A DNA stretch of 64,000 nucleotides from Bacteroidales bacterium (lineage in GTDB: Bacteria > Bacteroidota > Bacteroidia > Bacteroidales > UBA932), in contig SUYP01000007.1 in NCBI GenBank assembly GCA_015060395.1, positions 1 through 64,000 on the forward strand, in the 5' to 3' direction. Below, in pieces: positions 44,399-54,100 of this stretch (position 1 is its first letter; each line of letters opens with the position of its first letter). The notes below the pieces were generated by a model. It saw only the letters and a program-made list of their open reading frames with translations, made no database searches and was not told where the DNA came from. A program made the translations under genes and the position numbers.

Positions 44399-47300
44399 TT
44401 ATTCAACTACTATAGCAACTGATGCTATACGGGCCTGCTTGACGCAATTAGCATCAAATACAGCAGTTTCACCCTCCCAAGCAATCACATTATTGGTGGC
44501 TGAATACTCTTTTCCATCAACACTGATCGGTCCGGTTTTACCACCAGTACAAGTAATTGACACCGACTTAATCTTCTTACCATCAGTAGGGGTAATCACA
44601 AAATTACTTCCCTGATATACTCTGATATGCTCAGCCTGAAGGCCGCCACTTGGATCTGAAGTACTTGCATTCTGATAGAAAGCAAACTTGAATCCTTCTA
44701 CTGATGCCTCATAGCCTTTGCCGTATGAGTCGTGAGCAACCTCTTCCCAAGTCTGATTTGACGTTCCGAGGTTGAAAGTGGTACTACCTGACGGCATTTC
44801 AGGCTCAGCCACAGGATCTTCAGCCAACACGAGGAAAGGAAGAACACCTCTCTCATCAATATATGATCCATACGAGTTATAATTCGGATCATACTGGATG
44901 AACTTGCCGACTTCATAATTCACAATCACGAACTGTCCGTTTCCTGAATCATATACCTCCCAAAGGAACTCATCGGTCATTCCATCCTCATCAGCAACAT
45001 TGAAGCTGTTGTAGTTACCTGTCTGATAGTAATACTTTCCGTTGCTGTCCTGGATAGTATAAAGGCCTGCATCGACCTGAGTGAAGGTGAATGCATTTGC
45101 AGCTGTACTCTTGCCACCGACTGCATCTACTACATCAAGATATCCGTAATTCTTTGTGAGAGGAGTTGCAACCTTGTTGTCGGCAATGATCCAATATTCG
45201 CCATCTGCAAGTCCTTGAGCTGCTCCAAATTCGATCCCGATTAATGTTGTCGCAAGAGTACAGTCTATATTTTCACCTTCAAGAAGGGCAGCTGACTCGA
45301 AATGTACTGAATTTGCAGTTGCCTTGGAATAAGGAATCTCTACAGAACTGCCATCAGCCGAAAGAGTGATGACTCCTGATGTTCCGTCTGTCTTTGCTAC
45401 TGAGTACTCACCGAAAATATAAGGGTAATAGATTCCTGAATATGACGGATCCAAAACGCCCATATCATATGCAAGTATAGCCATACCTGGCTGAGTAACA
45501 CCAAGGTCAATCACACAAGATGCGCCTCCCATTCCCTGCCAAGTGAACACCCACTGCTTGCCGTCAATCTCGAAGTCACCAGCCGGTTCATCAACAGGAT
45601 TGTCAGCAGGAACGAGAGCAGGAAGAGCATCAGCATTCTCATAGAATCCGGCACTCAGCTTCCAGCTTCCTGATTCACAAGAGAAACCATTCCAAGATTC
45701 CGCATTATAAACTTCGTATGTAGTGCCATCTGCAGAAAGAGCAACAGTCCACAAATAGTAAAGCTGATCATCTCCTGCAGGCAGTTCTGCCACGACATCG
45801 ACATCCTCGCCATAGCTTGAATTACCTAAATAACGGCCGTACGAGTCCTGAATAGTATAGTAAGACAATTCAGGGTAATATGTTAATGTAAAGGCGTTCT
45901 TTGCAGTGCTTGCACCATTGACAGCAGCAGCGGCAGGCATAATGCCTGAAGCCTCTCCCTCTGCAAGAGGTGCCATCACCTTGTCCCCGTTGAGGAACCA
46001 GTATTCTCCATTAGGAACGGCTCCCTCAGGATCTTCTCCACCACCTTCGATTTCGATCTCATACGGAGTCTCAACCTTTGTAAGGGTAACAGGGTCAGAT
46101 ATGCCGAATACAGTCTCGCATACCAGTTTAACTGTTGAAGCGGTCAGGTCTGAGTAAACGAACTCGTGCTCCTCAGTCATTTCATCATACTCCCAATCAT
46201 ATCCCATAAAAAGAATTACGCCGGACTGCTTGTCTTCAGCTTCGATCTCATAGAAACCTGTCATATATAGTCCGAAACCTGTACCATCCATAGTAGGAAG
46301 CGCTATGCAAAGCATACCCTCTTCTGTAACGCCAAGATCGAAAATCACCTGCATATCATCAACTTCAGCCATCCACTGGTTTCCATCAAGTCTTGCGATC
46401 TCTTCGCCAGGCTTATAGCCGGCTTCCATAACCCATACCTTGCCGTTTGTCTTATCGAGATAAACATCATAAAGTCCGGCACGGTCAAGATAGATGTCGT
46501 GACCACCTTCTTTGACGGTAATCTCTGTATTAGGCTTGTTGACTGCCTTATCTTCAAGCTGTCCGAATGCATTCCAGGTACCAGTCTCGCAGATCTTGAA
46601 CTTCACATAGTCTTCACCTGAAGCATCATCCGAGAATCTGTAGTCATAGTCGAACTCGATGTTCTTTGCCACAAGGTAACCATCTTCCTCGACCATAAGA
46701 CCAGGCTCATTGGAAGGGTTCCAATAGTTAGCCTTCTTGTCGGCATCAGTACCCTTGATTGTTCCCGTAACAGTATATGTCACAGTGATTTCAGGAGTCT
46801 CATCACCAGGCTTGTAGCCAGGAGTCATAACCCACACTTCCTTCTTTTCAGGGCTGAAATATACGTCGTATGTACCTGAACCGCCGATATATATGTTCTC
46901 ATTGTCACCGGCATCTGGATTTGCCTCCTTATATTCCGTGCAGGTCGAAACGGCGATAGCCTTGTTGAGCTCGCACTTCTGATCCTTAGCCGCGCGTCCC
47001 CACTTGACGTCGTCAGCCCAGCTGTTGTTGCCACGGATCTTGAAATTCACCTCACTGAACTCGATGTTCTTGGCCACATACCACTCACCATCCTGAACAA
47101 GCTCGGTATCCGGATCTCCGCTTCCCCAGTTATTGTTTCCGTATGCACCGCAGATACCCCAGGAAACTGCGATGTCAACGTGCTCCACAGCCTCTGAAGG
47201 AAGCTTGCCCTCTGACATAAAGTAGAACTTGTCAAGAGCCTCGGTAAGATATACATCGAACTTGCCGCCTTCTGTGAGGGAAATGTCATTGCTTCCTACC

Positions 47301-47866
47301 TCACCGATCTCATTAGGAGCGATAAGTCCGTGCTTACCCTTGACATTGCCTTCCCAAGCTGCATTCTTGGTGAAGTGCATACCCTTCTTTGCTGTTACGC
47401 TTACTGCCTTGGCAACATAATAGCCATCCTCGAGAATAAGGACGACACCATTATTTACAGGATCCCATCCGCCGACAGCCTCACCGACCAGGATATATGT
47501 CTCTGGTTCAGGAGCATCTGCACCGGACTGGGTGATCTTCAGTGTCTTGGTCAGCTGGTCTGCTACTACGGTAACGACAGCTGCTCTTGTCTCTTCTGCA
47601 TCGTTAGGATCGACTGTAACCTTGACCTTGGCTGCATCAGCCGAACCCTTGCCGCTTGATGGATTCACAGATACCCAATCCTGATCAGCAGAAGCAGTCC
47701 AGTCAACATTGGAAGTAACTTCGATTGTCAGTTCTTCACCGGCAGCGCTTACAAGAGCAGATGTCTTGTTCACGTCCAGAGAAGGCTGAACCACAGGTTC
47801 TTCCTGCTTACACGCGGATATCGCAGCTACAGCGAACAATCCGCATAAAAGAGATCTGATTTTCAT
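44399..47866 (-). CDS. BACON/SusE-like mosaic lipoprotein (unit A)
   Basis: A 1155-residue lipoprotein (lipobox ISAC). It has a BACON domain (about 30-115), then three tandem domains resembling SusE/SusF sugar-binding modules (about 125-485), the later ones ending VWVMxxGYKPG. A lipocalin-like stretch follows, then two copies of the recurring module (about 620-770 and 860-1000), and a closing beta-sandwich. It should bind glycans at the cell surface. Its first 230 residues and a stretch of about 220 residues near 766-988 are nearly identical at DNA level to the gene at 49,718. The middle regions differ, so the gene is a mosaic. It has its own strong promoter. Confidence 0.78.
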   Translation of the reverse strand: MKIRSLLCGLFAVAAISACKQEEPVVQPSLDVNKTSALVSAAGEELTIEVTSNVDWTASADQDWVSVNPSSGKGSADAAKVKVTVDPNDAEETRAAVVTVVADQLTKTLKITQSGADAPEPETYILVGEAVGGWDPVNNGVVLILEDGYYVAKAVSVTAKKGMHFTKNAAWEGNVKGKHGLIAPNEIGEVGSNDISLTEGGKFDVYLTEALDKFYFMSEGKLPSEAVEHVDIAVSWGICGAYGNNNWGSGDPDTELVQDGEWYVAKNIEFSEVNFKIRGNNSWADDVKWGRAAKDQKCELNKAIAVSTCTEYKEANPDAGDNENIYIGGSGTYDVYFSPEKKEVWVMTPGYKPGDETPEITVTYTVTGTIKGTDADKKANYWNPSNEPGLMVEEDGYLVAKNIEFDYDYRFSDDASGEDYVKFKICETGTWNAFGQLEDKAVNKPNTEITVKEGGHDIYLDRAGLYDVYLDKTNGKVWVMEAGYKPGEEIARLDGNQWMAEVDDMQVIFDLGVTEEGMLCIALPTMDGTGFGLYMTGFYEIEAEDKQSGVILFMGYDWEYDEMTEEHEFVYSDLTASTVKLVCETVFGISDPVTLTKVETPYEIEIEGGGEDPEGAVPNGEYWFLNGDKVMAPLAEGEASGIMPAAAAVNGASTAKNAFTLTYYPELSYYTIQDSYGRYLGNSSYGEDVDVVAELPAGDDQLYYLWTVALSADGTTYEVYNAESWNGFSCESGSWKLSAGFYENADALPALVPADNPVDEPAGDFEIDGKQWVFTWQGMGGASCVIDLGVTQPGMAILAYDMGVLDPSYSGIYYPYIFGEYSVAKTDGTSGVITLSADGSSVEIPYSKATANSVHFESAALLEGENIDCTLATTLIGIEFGAAQGLADGEYWIIADNKVATPLTKNYGYLDVVDAVGGKSTAANAFTFTQVDAGLYTIQDSNGKYYYQTGNYNSFNVADEDGMTDEFLWEVYDSGNGQFVIVNYEVGKFIQYDPNYNSYGSYIDERGVLPFLVLAEDPVAEPEMPSGSTTFNLGTSNQTWEEVAHDSYGKGYEASVEGFKFAFYQNASTSDPSGGLQAEHIRVYQGSNFVITPTDGKKIKSVSITCTGGKTGPISVDGKEYSATNNVIAWEGETAVFDANCVKQARIASVAIVVE
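44901..45571. repeat. Near-identical tract 2, copy 1
   Basis: Matches 50,568-51,238 over 671 bases without a gap at a fixed offset of 5667, with very few differences seen by eye. It encodes the recurring module and part of the domain before it. Confidence 0.85.
47175..47866. repeat. Near-identical tract 1, copy 1
   Basis: Matches 52,011-52,702 over 692 bases at a fixed offset of 4836, with scattered differences. It encodes the signal peptide, BACON domain and first SusE-like domain; the promoter regions upstream are also alike. Confidence 0.85.
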
Positions 47867-47908
47867 AATGTGAATATTTAGTTGTTAATGATTCGCAGTG
47901 CGGAAAGA

Positions 47909-47940
47909 CAAATATATTAAATTTTACATTCGTCCGCAAA
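47909..47940 (-). promoter_or_regulatory. Promoter of unit A gene
   Basis: TTTGC (47,940-47,936), 19 bases, TATATTTG (47,916-47,909). The box pattern and spacing are the same as at 52,744-52,775. Confidence 0.8.
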
Positions 47941-47971
47941 CATCCTGATCATTTTCCATATCCGGTATATA

Positions 47972-49576
47972 TCAGAAATGGAATTCCGATGCCGGACTCG
48001 CTTCTTCCTTTTTAAGATCAATGACCTGCAATAATAAAGGTCCGTATATTCCATCCGCATCCCTGGCTACCCCCATAATAGTATTGGTACCCCAATAAGC
48101 CAATATATGCTGGCTTTTGAGATTGGCTTCTGTAGGAGCCGCCAAAAGGTTCTTTATGATCACATCCCGGCTTCTGTCCGTAAGGTCTTCCATTGCAATG
48201 TATGACCACCATTCCTCTGCAAAGATGTTCGGCTCCACCAGAAGGTCAATGACCGCATATCCCTTGGCCATACTGAATTCGGGATACATTGCGGCAAGTT
48301 CGGTACCGTCATAGTATGTGTAGTCCTTAACCCTTATGCTGGCATCCGAGAGTTTCTCTTCAGGACTGATGAAAGGGGAACTGAACGAGAATGAAGCTGT
48401 CGGATTTCCATCCTGGTCCACAGGAACAGCCCACTGGACATATTCTGTCAGAGGATCGAACCTTACATTGAAGGTCTGCGCACCCATTGCCGAAATGAGG
48501 TCAACAACTCTTGCAGATGATCCGAGATCTTCCACCATATCTTCAATGAGAAGTTCAAGACATTCACCCAATGCAGCGTCAAGGCTTCCGTTGGCAGCCA
48601 TAAGAGACTGCAGGTCACTCATTTTCACATAATTGCATATATAAACCACGGAATTATCAGATGGAGTGATGCTGAGGTTCATCTCAAAAGCCTCAAATTC
48701 CTGGCCGAAGGTGAACGAACATCCTGCCGGATTGCCGCCTTTACCCATAGTGAAGACCTTACGCACTATATCTGTAGTCACAGCCCCTCTCTCATAGCCG
48801 AAGGCAACAAGCACATAGTCCCATCCTGCCTTTCCTTCCCAGCTTATCATCTGATCACCGTGATAAGTGATGGCCTCAAGGCCACCCCAGGCTATATTGT
48901 TCTGTATGATATAATCCGCGAGTTCCTCATCTGCAAGATCTTTGACCGTACTCAGCGGTTCTATTGCAAGAATATATGCATCCTCATTGGAAACATCCGA
49001 ACGAATTGTAGCGGTGGTAGCCGTAATATCTTCCGCCGTCAGTTCGAACGTATTTTCCGACACCTCCTTCTCCGGAGTCACGAATTTCTCATAGACCACT
49101 TCCGTTGTAGTCATTCCGTCGTCACCGATACCCACAGCAAATGCGTAGTATGTGCTTTCAGGCTTGAGGGAGGTCAGGATGAATCCGTCGTTTCCATACG
49201 AGGATATCATTTCCAGCACTTTCGGAAGAGGCTGTCCGGTCTGCTCCATCATAGAGCCCGTGAACCAGGCCATATAATCATCGAAGCCATACTTCTGAGC
49301 CTGCTGGAAATCAGCCTCATTGATCACATCGGTGTAATATGGAGACTTATCGTCAAGGGGCTGCACTTCCACAGTCACGCTGACAGAGGAGATGTCATAT
49401 ACCTTGAGGGCAAAAGGAGCCGGATCTGGTGCCGGAGAGGGTTCCTCAGGCTGCTGAGGCTGCTCAGGCGTCTCCGGTTCCTGAGGTGTCTGAGGGGTTT
49501 CCGGAGCCGGTTTGTCGCAGGATGTCAATGCAAATATCAGAACGGACAGCAGAAGAGATATGAAATTCCTGTTCAT
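47972..49576 (-). CDS. Repeated FN3-like lipoprotein (unit B')
   Basis: A 534-residue lipoprotein (lipobox LTSC) with a long Pro/Glu/Gln-rich linker (about 20-50), which should hold the protein away from the membrane. Three FN3-like repeats follow (the second begins FELTAEDITATTATI), then a C-terminal domain with YYDGTELAAM and an ending PASEFHF. It is homologous to the gene at 42,369 along its length but has one repeat less and is clearly diverged. No enzyme motif is seen. Its own -7 box (TAAGTTTG at 49,608-49,615) suggests separate control from the A' gene. Confidence 0.7.
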   Translation of the reverse strand: MNRNFISLLLSVLIFALTSCDKPAPETPQTPQEPETPEQPQQPEEPSPAPDPAPFALKVYDISSVSVTVEVQPLDDKSPYYTDVINEADFQQAQKYGFDDYMAWFTGSMMEQTGQPLPKVLEMISSYGNDGFILTSLKPESTYYAFAVGIGDDGMTTTEVVYEKFVTPEKEVSENTFELTAEDITATTATIRSDVSNEDAYILAIEPLSTVKDLADEELADYIIQNNIAWGGLEAITYHGDQMISWEGKAGWDYVLVAFGYERGAVTTDIVRKVFTMGKGGNPAGCSFTFGQEFEAFEMNLSITPSDNSVVYICNYVKMSDLQSLMAANGSLDAALGECLELLIEDMVEDLGSSARVVDLISAMGAQTFNVRFDPLTEYVQWAVPVDQDGNPTASFSFSSPFISPEEKLSDASIRVKDYTYYDGTELAAMYPEFSMAKGYAVIDLLVEPNIFAEEWWSYIAMEDLTDRSRDVIIKNLLAAPTEANLKSQHILAYWGTNTIMGVARDADGIYGPLLLQVIDLKKEEASPASEFHF

Positions 49577-49607
49577 AAAAGTATCGTTTAGTTCGTTGAT
49601 GGAAATG

Positions 49608-49615
49608 CAAACTTA
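49608..49615 (-). promoter_or_regulatory. -7 box of unit B' gene
   Basis: TAAGTTTG on the minus strand, 31 bases before the ATG at 49,576. No clear -33 box. Confidence 0.45.
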
Positions 49616-49663
49616 CGGAAAATCTTTTGTTTTTACGTCCGCTGCATTGAAAAACAAGGGCAC

Positions 49664-49696
49664 AAAAAAAAGAGGCCGTTTTCACTACGGCCTCTT
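49664..49696 (-). terminator. Intrinsic terminator of unit A' gene
   Basis: AAGAGGCCGT (49,670-49,679) pairs with ACGGCCTCTT (49,687-49,696), with seven T after it on the minus strand. It lies 21 bases after the stop codon at 49,718. Confidence 0.85.
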
Positions 49697-49717
49697 AAAG
49701 ATTATTATATAAGTGGA

Positions 49718-52702
49718 TTACTTATAGCTTACTTTAGTGATGACTGCACCATATCCCTGGATGACCATACCCTTTCCTGCATTTATTGCAGCGATATCTT
49801 CGTCATTAAGCGCAAGTACATATTCTGTCTTCTGCGGATCGAGCATCACACAGCCATACTCATTGACATCAACAGGACTTGTCATAGCGTTCCATCCCCA
49901 GTCCTGGTCTATATAGCAGAACTTGAACTGATAGTAGTCGTAGCCTGATGCCTCATACTCCACATAGATTGACATTCCGCTTTCCAGATGCGGCATATTC
50001 TGGATCTGGAGGGATGTTGACCAGTCAGAAAGCAATTCCTCTCTTCCTTCCCAGATAACCTTAGGACCGTCACCCACTTCAATCTCCGATGTGTAATAAA
50101 CCTCCTTTATGATGGCAGCATAACCCTGAACCACGAGACCTCTTCCTGTATTTATGGCAGCTATATCTTCTGCATTAAGAGCGAAAGAGTATTCTGTCGC
50201 AGCAGCATCAAGAGTCACACATCCGTCAGCATTCATACCGGTAGGGCTGGTCAGCGGAACCCACTGCCACTCCTGATCGACATAACAGAACTTGAACTGA
50301 TAATAGTCGTAGCCTGCAGGAGCCTCATAAACAACGTGGATCCTTGCATCCTCAGGAAGTCTTGGGACAGAATTGATCTGAAGACCCTTGCTCCAGTCCG
50401 AACCGAGATCGAACGGTTCACCCTTCCAGATTGTCTCCTTCACTGCAGGGTCAGCAGGAACTTCCGGCTGCTCAACTACAGGATTCTCAGCAAGTACAAG
50501 ATATGGCAATATACCTCTCTCGTCCGGATATGAACCGTATGAATTGTACTCTGTGCTATACTGTATGAACTTGCCGACTTCATAATTCACAATCACGAAC
50601 TGACCGTTTCCTGAATCATATACCTCCCAAAGGAACTCATCGGTCATTCCATCCTCATCAGCAACATTGAAGCTGTTGTAGTTACCTGTCTGATAGTAAT
50701 ACTTTCCGTTGCTGTCCTGGATAGTATAAAGGCCTGCATCGACCTGAGTGAAGGTGAATGCATTTGCAGCTGTACTCTTGCCACCGACTGCATCTACTAC
50801 ATCAAGATATCCGTAATTCTTTGTGAGAGGAGTTGCAACCTTGTTGTCGGCAATGATCCAATATTCGCCATCTGCAAGTCCTTGAGCTGCTCCAAATTCG
50901 ATCCCGATTAATGTTGTCGCAAGAGTACAGTCTATATTTTCACCTTCAAGAAGGGCAGCTGACTCGAAATGTACTGAATTTGCAGTTGCCTTGGAATAAG
51001 GAATCTCTACAGAACTGCCATCAGCCGAAAGAGTGATGACTCCTGATGTTCCGTCTGTCTTTGCTACTGAGTACTCACCGAAAATATAAGGGTAATAGAT
51101 TCCTGAATATGACGGATCCAAAACGCCCATATCATATGCAAGTATAGCCATACCTGGCTGAGTAACACCAAGGTCAATCACACAAGATGCGCCTCCCATT
51201 CCCTGCCAAGTGAACACCCACTGCTTGCCGTCAATCTCATATTCTGCAGGCTCCGGTGTCTCACCTGGCTTGTAACCAGGAGCCATAACCCATACCTTTC
51301 CGTTTGCCTTGTCAAAATAAACATCGTAGGCACCTTCCTCAGCCATCAGGACTACGTTTCCGCCACCTGCCACTACAGAGATCTCCGCATTTGCCTCCTG
51401 TGCCGGTGTTCCTTCAGATACGCCATAAGCATCCCAGGTACCTGTCTCGCAAATCTTGAACTCGATCTGGTCTGCACCACCTGTTTCATACAGATTGGAA
51501 GCCCAGACGAAAGGAACATTCTTTGCGACATAGTAATCACCCTCAAGAGTCATAAGGCCTTCAGGTGCTGCATTATTCCAGTTAATGCCTTCAAGTGTAC
51601 CGGTAACAGTATAAGTCACCTCTACCGGATCCGGATTCTGAGGTTCCTTCTCGCCTGGCTTGTAGCCCTGCTCCATCACATATACTTCAAGGTTCTCGAA
51701 GCTGAAATATACGTCGTATGTACCAGGCGCTCCGTTGAGTTTGATGTCCGCTGCATCACCACCAAGATTTGCCTTTGAGTACTCGGCCGTAACGACAGAA
51801 ATCTTTCCGTTCACCACGCCTTTCTCCGAACCAGGAGCGACTCCGATGTTTGTCGCATCTGTCCAGGAACCGTTTCCGCGGATCTTGAATGCTAGATTAG
51901 AGAAGTTAGCTCCCTTGGCAACAATCCACTCACCCTCGTATTCCATAGGAACATCAGTACCCCACTCGTTATCCACGAACATACCCATCATTCCCCATTC
52001 TACCTTGATATCAACGTGCTCCACAGCCTCTGAAGGAAGCTTGCCCTCTGACATAAAGTAGAACTTGTCAAGAGCTTCAGTGAGATATACGTCGAACTTG
52101 CCGCTCTCTGTGAGGGAGATGTCATTGCTTCCTACCTCACCGATCTCATTAGGAGCGATAAGTCCGTGCTTACCCTTGACATTGCCTTCCCAAGCTGCAT
52201 TCTTGGTGAAGTGCATACCCTTCTTTGCTGTTACGCTTACTGCCTTGGCAACATAATAGCCATCCTCGAGAATAAGGACGACACCATTATTTACAGGATC
52301 CCATCCGCCGACAGCCTCACCGACCAGGATATATGTCTCTGGTTCAGGAGCATCTGCACCGGACTGGGTGATCTTCAGTGTCTTGGTCAGCTGGTCTGCT
52401 ACTACGGTAACGACAGCTGCTCTTGTCTCTTCTGCATCGTTAGGATCGACTGTAACCTTGACCTTGGCTGCATCAGCCGAACCCTTGCCGCTTGATGGAT
52501 TCACAGATACCCAATCCTGATCAGCAGAAGCAGTCCAGTCAACATTGGAAGTAACTTCGATTGTCAGTTCTTCACCGGCAGCGCTTACAAGAGCAGATGT
52601 CTTGTTCACGTCCAGAGAAGGCTGAACCACAGGTTCTTCCTGCTTACACGCGGACATCGCAGCTACAGCGAACAATCCGCATAAAATAGATCTGATTTTC
52701 AT
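49718..52702 (-). CDS. BACON/SusE-like mosaic lipoprotein (unit A')
   Basis: A 994-residue lipoprotein (lipobox MSAC), paralogue of the gene at 44,399. It has a BACON domain, three SusE/SusF-like modules ending GYKPG, one recurring module (about 600-740), and then two tandem beta-sandwich repeats of about 110 residues at the C-terminus, each with YDYYQFKFCY and ending in VxQGYxAxI. The C-terminal pair is absent from the paralogue. The promoter at 52,744-52,775 lies inside an upstream extension of the frame, which fixes the start at 52,702. It should bind glycan at the surface. It may also be reached by read-through from the SusCD operon, which ends 87 bases upstream. Confidence 0.78.
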   Translation of the reverse strand: MKIRSILCGLFAVAAMSACKQEEPVVQPSLDVNKTSALVSAAGEELTIEVTSNVDWTASADQDWVSVNPSSGKGSADAAKVKVTVDPNDAEETRAAVVTVVADQLTKTLKITQSGADAPEPETYILVGEAVGGWDPVNNGVVLILEDGYYVAKAVSVTAKKGMHFTKNAAWEGNVKGKHGLIAPNEIGEVGSNDISLTESGKFDVYLTEALDKFYFMSEGKLPSEAVEHVDIKVEWGMMGMFVDNEWGTDVPMEYEGEWIVAKGANFSNLAFKIRGNGSWTDATNIGVAPGSEKGVVNGKISVVTAEYSKANLGGDAADIKLNGAPGTYDVYFSFENLEVYVMEQGYKPGEKEPQNPDPVEVTYTVTGTLEGINWNNAAPEGLMTLEGDYYVAKNVPFVWASNLYETGGADQIEFKICETGTWDAYGVSEGTPAQEANAEISVVAGGGNVVLMAEEGAYDVYFDKANGKVWVMAPGYKPGETPEPAEYEIDGKQWVFTWQGMGGASCVIDLGVTQPGMAILAYDMGVLDPSYSGIYYPYIFGEYSVAKTDGTSGVITLSADGSSVEIPYSKATANSVHFESAALLEGENIDCTLATTLIGIEFGAAQGLADGEYWIIADNKVATPLTKNYGYLDVVDAVGGKSTAANAFTFTQVDAGLYTIQDSNGKYYYQTGNYNSFNVADEDGMTDEFLWEVYDSGNGQFVIVNYEVGKFIQYSTEYNSYGSYPDERGILPYLVLAENPVVEQPEVPADPAVKETIWKGEPFDLGSDWSKGLQINSVPRLPEDARIHVVYEAPAGYDYYQFKFCYVDQEWQWVPLTSPTGMNADGCVTLDAAATEYSFALNAEDIAAINTGRGLVVQGYAAIIKEVYYTSEIEVGDGPKVIWEGREELLSDWSTSLQIQNMPHLESGMSIYVEYEASGYDYYQFKFCYIDQDWGWNAMTSPVDVNEYGCVMLDPQKTEYVLALNDEDIAAINAGKGMVIQGYGAVITKVSYK
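50568..51238. repeat. Near-identical tract 2, copy 2
   Basis: Partner of 44,901-45,571, same orientation. The match stops abruptly at the same codon in both genes, after the sequence for KQWVFTWQ begins the tract. Confidence 0.85.
52011..52702. repeat. Near-identical tract 1, copy 2
   Basis: Partner of 47,175-47,866, same orientation. Beyond the tract the two genes encode only distantly similar SusE-like domains. Confidence 0.85.
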
Positions 52703-52743
52703 AATATTAATATTTAGTATTAACAATTCGCGATGCGGAAAGA

Positions 52744-52775
52744 CAAATATAACAAATTTTACATTTGACCGCAAA
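52744..52775 (-). promoter_or_regulatory. Promoter of unit A' gene
   Basis: TTTGC (52,775-52,771), 19 bases, TATATTTG (52,751-52,744). A full match to the Bacteroidetes pattern. Confidence 0.8.
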
Positions 52776-52788
52776 TGTACAGATCAGT

Positions 52789-54090
52789 TCAATAAATGAA
52801 CCTGACACTATAGCTGTCCCAGGACATAGAGGTAACATAGCCGTCATCATCAAACGTATATGCCAGAGGATGGGTTACTTTGCCGGTACCTGAAGGTGAC
52901 GGAACCACCATCGCTGAAGGCAGCAACGCAGAAGTCTTCTCATACCAGCCGAGGAAATACGGGAAGTAGATGAACGGATCGTTCTTCTCCATCAGGGACA
53001 TATATCCCCAGACCACATCCGGCGCGGAAGGATTGTTGACCAGAGACTGGTCGGAATATTCGAATATCGTATTCCTGAATACAGTCAGATTGCCCTGTTC
53101 GTACGAAAGGGAGCGCAAAGGACGAGAAGGAGAAGCTATTTCCGTAAGGAAACCGTCCCCATCGTATGTCCATCTGAAGGAAGTCGTCTGCTTGTCGCCA
53201 TATATAAGCACATCGGCACGGACAACAGTACCATCCGAATCACGCTCATAGAACATCTTCAGATCGTTCGATTCCTCAAATCCATCATTGACAAGCTCGA
53301 ACCATCCGTCCTCCCCGCATACATATCTGTCATAGACCTCGAGACTTTCCGTATCACCTTCCACAACATACTCCGAAACGGTCAGCGTCACCGGATCGTC
53401 GGCAGATATATCCCACGACAGCTTCAGCATTGCACCACCGATGTAAGGAGCTGTATAGTCGATACGTTTCAATGCCTTGATGACAAGATCCTCATAAACG
53501 GCAACAGAGGAGGCTGCAGGCCATCTTACCCCGCCTTGCTCATAATATACGACATAATCTCCGGGAAGAAGCTCAGAAGGGACGATGAAAGAAATGCCGG
53601 AATATGTCATCTCAGTGTCAAATGCATATTCATTGCCAGAGCTGTCTATGAATATGACAACGCATCCTTCCTCGAACCCTATGCCTTCGATATATGCAGT
53701 CTCACCTTGCTTCAGTCCGGAAGGGACATTCAAACCGGTCACCGGAGCTTCTGCCTCATCGACCCTGATGACACCCAGCTGCCTGTTCTCCGTCAGCTCT
53801 TCCACCATATAGCTGCCGGGAGGAGTCTGTACAGGTATCCTGAATATAAGCCCTGATGCTGTGACTATCAGCACTTCCGCTTCATACCCGGTCCCATCTT
53901 CCGACAGAAGGCTGATTGCAGGATCATCCTCAAAGCCGTTCCACTGCACTATGACTTCTTCTCCCGCCCGAGCCGCTTCAGGCAGGACGCATTCAGACAG
54001 CGGATCGTAAATATCCGCATCGGAACCTCTTCCCTTGTCATTGCAGGCAGCGGCAGACAGAATGCACAGAACCAGCAGTATTCTTTTCAT
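52789..54090 (-). CDS. TIG-like lipoprotein of the SusCD operon
   Basis: A 433-residue lipoprotein (lipobox AAAC). Two IPT/TIG-like beta-sandwiches (about 35-115 and 118-200) are followed by a domain of beta-hairpins with repeated Y-x-Y-D-x-DG turns, like DUF4595-type proteins (FRWTYDGDGFLTEI, YTFDDDGYVTSM). It probably lies on the surface beside the SusCD complex. It is the last gene of the operon, starting 10 bases after the TlpA-like gene. The substrate is unknown. An ATG at 54,099 would add three residues. Confidence 0.65.
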   Translation of the reverse strand: MKRILLVLCILSAAACNDKGRGSDADIYDPLSECVLPEAARAGEEVIVQWNGFEDDPAISLLSEDGTGYEAEVLIVTASGLIFRIPVQTPPGSYMVEELTENRQLGVIRVDEAEAPVTGLNVPSGLKQGETAYIEGIGFEEGCVVIFIDSSGNEYAFDTEMTYSGISFIVPSELLPGDYVVYYEQGGVRWPAASSVAVYEDLVIKALKRIDYTAPYIGGAMLKLSWDISADDPVTLTVSEYVVEGDTESLEVYDRYVCGEDGWFELVNDGFEESNDLKMFYERDSDGTVVRADVLIYGDKQTTSFRWTYDGDGFLTEIASPSRPLRSLSYEQGNLTVFRNTIFEYSDQSLVNNPSAPDVVWGYMSLMEKNDPFIYFPYFLGWYEKTSALLPSAMVVPSPSGTGKVTHPLAYTFDDDGYVTSMSWDSYSVRFIY

Positions 54091-54100
54091 ACCGGACATC

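Noticed and set aside
49718..52774. Start of the unit A' gene at 52,774
   Set aside because: The extra 24 residues overlap a full promoter match at 52,744-52,775, and the paralogue starts at the position matching 52,702.
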